NCBI RefSeq assembly: GCF_009690905.1
Contig: NZ_VOSW01000033.1
Span: 1-64,000 of the forward strand
DNA from: Paraburkholderia madseniana
GTDB taxonomy: Bacteria; Pseudomonadota; Gammaproteobacteria; Burkholderiales; Burkholderiaceae
Direction: 5' to 3'
Length of the DNA: 64,000 nucleotides
In this document: positions 62,358-64,000 of the stretch, piece after piece
Layout: every line of letters begins with the position of its first letter
Numbering within the stretch: the stretch's first letter is position 1
Translations under genes and position numbers: made by a program
Notes under the pieces: generated by a model
The model's database searches: none
The model's input: only the letters and a program-made list of their open reading frames with translations
What the model was told of the DNA's origin: nothing

Positions 62358-63389
62358 GATCTGGTCGGCTTGATGGCGAGCGGCTGCGCTATCCACCTGG
62401 CTCGTCCTGCGCAGTGCGATTTCTAGGCCGCTGCGCCTCGCACTGGATCAGCTTGGACGAATCGAAGCCGGCGATATCTTACGGCCGAGATTGAGATCGA
62501 GCGGGATGACGAACTGGGCATTCTGCTGGGTGGGTTGCGCAGGATGCAGGAAGCGTTGAGCGGAACGGTACAGACCATCCGGAGCGGCGTGGAAGCGATC
62601 GCCAGTGCGGCTAGCGAGATTGCGGGCGGCAATATCAATCTCTCACAGCGTACCGAAGAGCAGGCGGCGTCGTTGGAGGAAACCGCATCGAGCATGGAGC
62701 AGCTGACGGACGCTGTGAAGCAGAACGCCGATAACGCGGCGCATGGTCGCCAGCTTGCAGATCAGGTGGCCGGTACCGCGCAGTCGGGGGCGACCGTGGT
62801 AAGACGCGTCGTGACGATGATGAGCCGGATCAACGAAAGCTCGACCCGGATGGCCGAGATCATCAGCACAATCGAAGGCATCGCTTTCCAGACGAACATT
62901 CTGGCCTTGAATGCCGCCGTGGAAGCAGCACGCGCTGGCGAAGGAGGCCGGGGCTTTGCAGTGGTTGCCAGCGAGGTGCGTTCATTGGCGCAACGCTCGG
63001 CGAGCGCAGCCAGGGAGATCAAGGATCTGATCAACGAGTCAGTGTCGAGAGTAAAGGAAGGCGGCGCGCAGGCGGACGAAGCCGGCGAGCGGATGGAGCA
63101 GATGCTCACAGCCGTGAATCGCGTAACCGGTCTGATCGGCGAGATTGCCGCCGCTTCGAGAGAACAGGCGAAGGGAATCGACCAGGTCAACCGGGCCGTC
63201 ACGCAGATGGATGAGGTCACGCAGCAAAATGCTGCACTGGTCGAGGAAGCGGCTGCGGCGGCGTCAATGGACGTGCAGGCAGCAAAGATGCGCGAGGTGG
63301 TTGCGGTGTTCCGGACAGCGGCTACGCGGCACAACGACAGCGCACGACGTGCGGTGATGCTTCCACCGAACGCCATGCCGGCTTCGTGA
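62358..63389 (+). pseudogene. Methyl-accepting chemotaxis protein, 5'-truncated and frameshifted
   Basis: From about 62358 the second membrane segment is visible in pieces (DLVGLMASGCA in one frame, STWLVLRSAISRPL in the next). The HAMP then runs LALDQLGRIEAGD, with a one-base insertion before LTAEIEIERDDELG. From 62500 the frame is intact: QRTEEQAASLEETASSMEQL, STIEGIAFQTNILALNAAVE, GGRGFAVVASEVRSLAQRSA, ending VMLPPNAMPAS. The sensory domain and TM1 are missing, so it cannot be a working receptor, though a cytoplasmic signalling fragment could be made from ATG 62535. It has no xWxxF tail. Confidence 0.8.
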
Positions 63390-63556
63390 TGTTTGATGGG
63401 ACGGGGTCGGACATGGGGCCTAAGGTGTGACAATTCACCTTTCTCCATCTCGGGCCCAAATCGCTCCTTCATGGACACCGGAGCAATCGAAGTCTTTTTT
63501 AGTCGACTGAGAACTGCCCCCCAGAAGGGGGAACGTCGCTCTTCGTGGAGAACGTA

Positions 63557-64000
63557 ATGAAATGGTTCTACCACCTGACCGTCGCGAAGCGTCTTGCAGT
63601 ACTGGTCGCAAGCGCCGCGCTCGGGCTCTTCTGTGTTGCGGGATTCGGCCTTGACCAGATCAGGCAGGTATATGACGCGGCCAGCTACGCCAGTGTGAAC
63701 ACGGTACCGAGCCTGGTTGTCCTCGATAACGTACAAGGGGTGTCCAGCACAATTCAGATGCTGGTCTACCAGAATCTGCTTACGAATGACGTTGCGAAGA
63801 AAAAGGACCTCGAAAGCAGGGTCGGCGAACAACGGACGCGGTTAGATGCTGAGTTGAAGCAATACGAACCGCTGATCTCCGACGATCACGACAAAGATCT
63901 CCTTGCCAAAGATCGCACGGAACTGGCTAATTACGAGGCCGTGCGCGACAGGGTACTTGCACTGTCGCGCGAGAACTCACAGGAAGCGTTCGCGCTGAGC
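63557..64000 (+). CDS. Methyl-accepting chemotaxis protein, N-terminal part (runs off the window)
   Basis: ATG at 63557 with GGAG six bases upstream. The 148 codons present give MKWFYHLTVAKRLAVLVASA with TM1 (residues about 12-32) and the beginning of a four-helix-bundle periplasmic domain (VYDAASYASVNTVPSLVVLD, KKKDLESRVGEQRTRLDAEL). This is the normal layout of a Tar/Tsr-like receptor. It follows a decayed receptor in the same direction and is preceded by a GC hairpin (CCCCCAGAAGGGGG, about 63515-63528). TM2, HAMP and signalling domain lie outside. Confidence 0.8.
   Translation, partial: MKWFYHLTVAKRLAVLVASAALGLFCVAGFGLDQIRQVYDAASYASVNTVPSLVVLDNVQGVSSTIQMLVYQNLLTNDVAKKKDLESRVGEQRTRLDAELKQYEPLISDDHDKDLLAKDRTELANYEAVRDRVLALSRENSQEAFALS

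Noticed and set aside
62762..63832. 356-codon reverse frame over the chemoreceptor fragment and next receptor start
   Set aside because: Antisense to the highly conserved chemoreceptor signalling domain; Ala/Ser-rich shadow.

Overview
The window is high-GC DNA from a member of the Burkholderiaceae. A Paraburkholderia, Caballeronia or Burkholderia replicon is the best guess, judged from codon use, an H-NS fragment, the Burkholderia-style CdiB/CdiA pair whose toxin junction reads DLYN, and several chemoreceptors. It looks like an accessory region of a chromid, megaplasmid or genomic island: most genes are accessory, three insertion sequences are seen (IS21-type end, IS66, IS630), and many genes are broken.

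Layout. (1) 1-10.4 kb: an IstB tail, small unknown genes, a predicted membrane protein, two lipoproteins, an FAD oxidoreductase and an orphan OmpR-type response regulator. (2) 10.5-18.5 kb: a mostly leftward block of plasmid/ICE-type genes (XRE regulator, DUF4942, a recombination-directionality-factor-like protein, a YqaJ recombinase, DUF932 and small membrane proteins). (3) 19.2-34.9 kb: a compact biosynthetic cluster. A divergent LysR gene faces a hybrid NRPS-PKS (A-T-KS-AT-ACP-C*), a second NRPS (docking-C-A-T-TE), an HpaB-family monooxygenase, a KduI-type sugar-acid isomerase and a DHA2 exporter. The first A domain reads as glycine-activating. The terminal C domain of the first protein lacks the catalytic His. 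(4) 36.4-57.1 kb: a two-partner-secretion/contact-dependent-inhibition locus. It has a truncated TPS exoprotein, cdiB, a giant cdiA with four 690-bp internal repeats, and a tandem array of toxin C-termini (CdiA-CT) with membrane-protein immunity genes. The main CT is one base out of frame with cdiA exactly at the toxin junction. The second orphan CT is split by an IS66 element with an 8-bp target duplication. (5) 57.2-64 kb: a recombined lipoprotein/H-NS scar, one intact chemoreceptor with a small partner gene, an IS630 inside a second copy of that partner, a decayed chemoreceptor and the start of another.

How parts work together. In the biosynthetic cluster the two megasynthases probably build a glycyl-ketide joined to one further amino acid. 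The TE releases it, the monooxygenase and isomerase are candidate tailoring or precursor enzymes, and the MFS pump exports it under LysR control. In the CDI locus CdiB exports CdiA. The array of hydrophobic CT domains and hydrophobic immunity proteins points to membrane-acting (ionophore-like) toxins, with the orphan cassettes as a reservoir that an 82-bp direct repeat could recombine. All functional statements are inferred from sequence reading only; no database search was possible.
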